Shown: in pieces, positions 13,414 to 14,531 of the stretch
Layout of the letters: the number at the start of each line of letters is the position of its first letter
How positions within the stretch are numbered: position 1 is the stretch's first letter
DNA from: JBBTQE01 sp038065775
Lineage (GTDB): Bacteria; Patescibacteriota; Patescibacteriia; Magasanikbacterales; GWA2-37-8
Reading direction: 5' to 3'
DNA length: 14,531 bases
Assembly: GCA_038065775.1 (NCBI GenBank)
Contig: JBBTQE010000029.1
Span: forward strand, 1 to 14,531
Translations under genes and position numbers: made by a program
Notes under the pieces: model-generated
Seen by the model: only the letters and a program-made list of their open reading frames with translations
What the model was told of the DNA's origin: nothing
Databases searched by the model: none

Positions 13414-13935
13414 ATGTTAGATTTAAAAGAATATATACGCGAAGTTCCTGATTGGCCCAAAGTCGGGGTTAATTTTAAGGATATTACGCCATTGCTTCAA
13501 GACGGCGAAGCATTTAGATTGGTCATAGATAATCTGGTGGATTTATATAAAGATGAAAAGGTGGATTTAGTCGTAGGCATAGACGCTCGCGGGTTTATTC
13601 TGGCTTCGGCCGTGGCATATAAGCTGGGTGTCGGTTTAGCGATCGTGCGCAAAAAGGGAAAATTGCCATGCAAAACAGTTTCGCAAGAGTACGCGCTGGA
13701 ATATGCTTCAAACACGATTGAGATGCACGAAGACAGCATCAGGCCCGGGCAGAAAATTTTAATGGTTGACGATGTGCTTGCCACCGGCGGAACAATGGCG
13801 GCCGCCTGTGAGATTGCGAAAAAACTTGGCGCGGAAATTGTTGGCGCGGCGTTTTTAATAATTTTGGATTTTTTGAAGGGCGGAGAAAAATTAAATGGAA
13901 TAAATGCGAAAGGATTAATACATTATATGGGCTAA
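13414..13935 (+). CDS. apt: Adenine phosphoribosyltransferase
   Basis: Salvages adenine: adenine + PRPP gives AMP + pyrophosphate in the cytoplasm. It is 173 residues, the usual length. Visible hallmarks: IREVPDWPKVGVNFKDITPLLQD at the N-terminus (adenine-side region), VVGIDARGFILAS (53-65), the flexible loop after RKKGKLP (79-85), and the PRPP-binding motif ILMVDDVLATGGTMA (115-129) with its paired Asp. Nothing is missing. The ATG at 13414 lacks a close Shine-Dalgarno site; GAGAAG is 15 nt away. The stop codon TAA sits in the loop of a perfect 10-bp hairpin. The next gene, an MTA phosphorylase, releases adenine, so the two catalyse consecutive salvage steps. Confidence 0.97.
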   Translation: MLDLKEYIREVPDWPKVGVNFKDITPLLQDGEAFRLVIDNLVDLYKDEKVDLVVGIDARGFILASAVAYKLGVGLAIVRKKGKLPCKTVSQEYALEYASNTIEMHEDSIRPGQKILMVDDVLATGGTMAAACEIAKKLGAEIVGAAFLIILDFLKGGEKLNGINAKGLIHYMG

Positions 13936-13946
13936 AGCCCATATAA
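13923..13946. terminator. Hairpin over the apt stop codon
   Basis: Perfect 10-bp arms TTATATGGGC (13923-13932) and GCCCATATAA (13937-13946) around loop TAAA, with the apt stop TAA in the loop. No T-run follows, so it is more likely an RNA-end or stability stem than a strong terminator. Confidence 0.5.
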
Positions 13947-13959
13947 ACTCATTCGCTCA

Positions 13960-13985
13960 AAAATATTTAACTAGTTAAATATTTT
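13960..13985. repeat. Perfect A+T palindrome of 26 bp
   Basis: AAAATATTTAA (13960-13970), CTAG, then TTAAATATTTT (13975-13985), with no mismatch. Flanked by similar tracts, CTCATTCGCTC before and CTCACTCATTTCG after. It could be a hairpin in the apt-mtnP message or a dispersed palindromic repeat. Confidence 0.6.
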
Positions 13986-14008
13986 ACTCACTCATTTCGA
14001 TTATTAAT

Positions 14009-14531
14009 ATGCGAAAAGCTCAAATTGGAATTTTTGGAGGATCGGGGTTTTATTCTTTGTTTGATCAAGCCGAGGAAGTCGAGATTGAAACGCCATACGG
14101 AAAACCATCGGATAAAATCACCGTTGGAGAAATCGCGGGTCACAAGGTAGCTTTTTTGCCTCGGCATGGAAAAGGGCATAAATATGCGCCACACGCGATT
14201 CCGTTTCTCGCGAATCTTTGGGCTTTTAAGGAAATCGGGGTAACCCTAATAATCGCGCCAACCGCGGCAGGCAGTCTTCAGCCAAATATTAAGCCCGGAG
14301 AATTTGTTGTTTGTGATCAGTTTGTTGATCAGACATTCAGCAGGCCCTCCACATTTTATAATGGCCCAAAAGTCGTTCATATCAGTTGCGCGGATCCGTA
14401 TTGTCCGCAGATGCGGGAAGTTGCTATAAAGGCGTGTAATAATTTATCTATTCCGGTTCACGAAAAAGGCACGGTTGTGGTTATTGAGGGTCCGCGTTTT
14501 TCCACCAAGGCTGAATCGCGTTGGTATCAGC
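14009..14531 (+). CDS. mtnP: S-methyl-5'-thioadenosine phosphorylase, C-terminus cut by the window edge
   Basis: Cleaves MTA, the by-product of polyamine and related SAM reactions, with phosphate to adenine and 5-methylthioribose-1-phosphate. 174 residues of an expected 250-290 are present. Motifs in order: IGIFGGSGFY (6-15), PRHGKGH (51-57, phosphate side), PTAAGSLQ (84-91), DQFVDQT and RPSTFY (103-117), HISCADPYCPQ, and VVVIEGPRFSTKAESR (156-171). This pattern fits MTAP better than ordinary purine nucleoside phosphorylase. The part that separates MTAP from methylthioinosine phosphorylase lies beyond the edge. The ATG at 14009 has no Shine-Dalgarno site. The pairing with apt supports adenine release as its role. 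Confidence 0.92.
   Translation, partial: MRKAQIGIFGGSGFYSLFDQAEEVEIETPYGKPSDKITVGEIAGHKVAFLPRHGKGHKYAPHAIPFLANLWAFKEIGVTLIIAPTAAGSLQPNIKPGEFVVCDQFVDQTFSRPSTFYNGPKVVHISCADPYCPQMREVAIKACNNLSIPVHEKGTVVVIEGPRFSTKAESRWYQ

Overview
The window looks like part of a chromosome from an uncultured bacterium, most likely Patescibacteria (CPR), Parcubacteria-like. This is an inference from gene style: a secreted protein with three lamin-tail domains, a class A penicillin-binding protein with a long C-terminal extension, very tight operons, A+T-leaning codons, and many starts without a Shine-Dalgarno site. No rRNA, tRNA, transposase, integrase or CRISPR array was found. Two genes are cut by the window edges: an unknown protein at the left and an MTA phosphorylase at the right.

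Layout. Positions 1-4377 (minus) hold a class A PBP followed 5 nt later by an unknown protein of more than 513 residues. Positions 4378-4516 hold two back-to-back promoters whose -35 boxes overlap on opposite strands. Positions 4517-5077 (plus) encode a 3D-domain (putative peptidoglycan lytic) protein. It converges with a membrane-anchored cyclophilin at 5229-5909 (minus), across an elaborate two-way hairpin terminator at 5083-5209. Positions 6008-8374 (minus) form a compact operon: DksA/TraR-like zinc finger, lipoprotein signal peptidase (lspA), ComM/YifB-type AAA+ ATPase.

Positions 8375-9550 are the most unusual part. A near-consensus promoter on the minus strand (8926-8898) drives a stretch of about 360 nt that is rich in hairpins and ends in an intrinsic terminator. 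This looks like a structured non-coding RNA that I could not match to tmRNA, RNase P, SRP or 6S RNA. Divergent from it lies a 92-residue ORF (9138-9416) with a perfect GGAGG site, G/C-ending codons and its own strong terminator. The ~210 bp between them hold two copies of a 23-nt palindromic site in inverted orientation, whose core fits the HutC-type GntR operator pattern, and a small cluster of DnaA-box-like 9-mers that includes a perfect TTATCCACA.

Positions 9551-13358 (plus) form an operon of two paralogous permuted papain-like (YiiX/YaeF-type) hydrolases and an 846-residue secreted LTD-LTD-PKD-LTD-OB protein. Positions 13414 to the end hold apt and mtnP, two consecutive steps of adenine salvage, separated by two strong palindromes.

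How the parts fit: the left part concerns cell-wall synthesis and remodelling, the middle protein maturation, transcription control and DNA uptake, and the right part cell-surface proteins and purine salvage.
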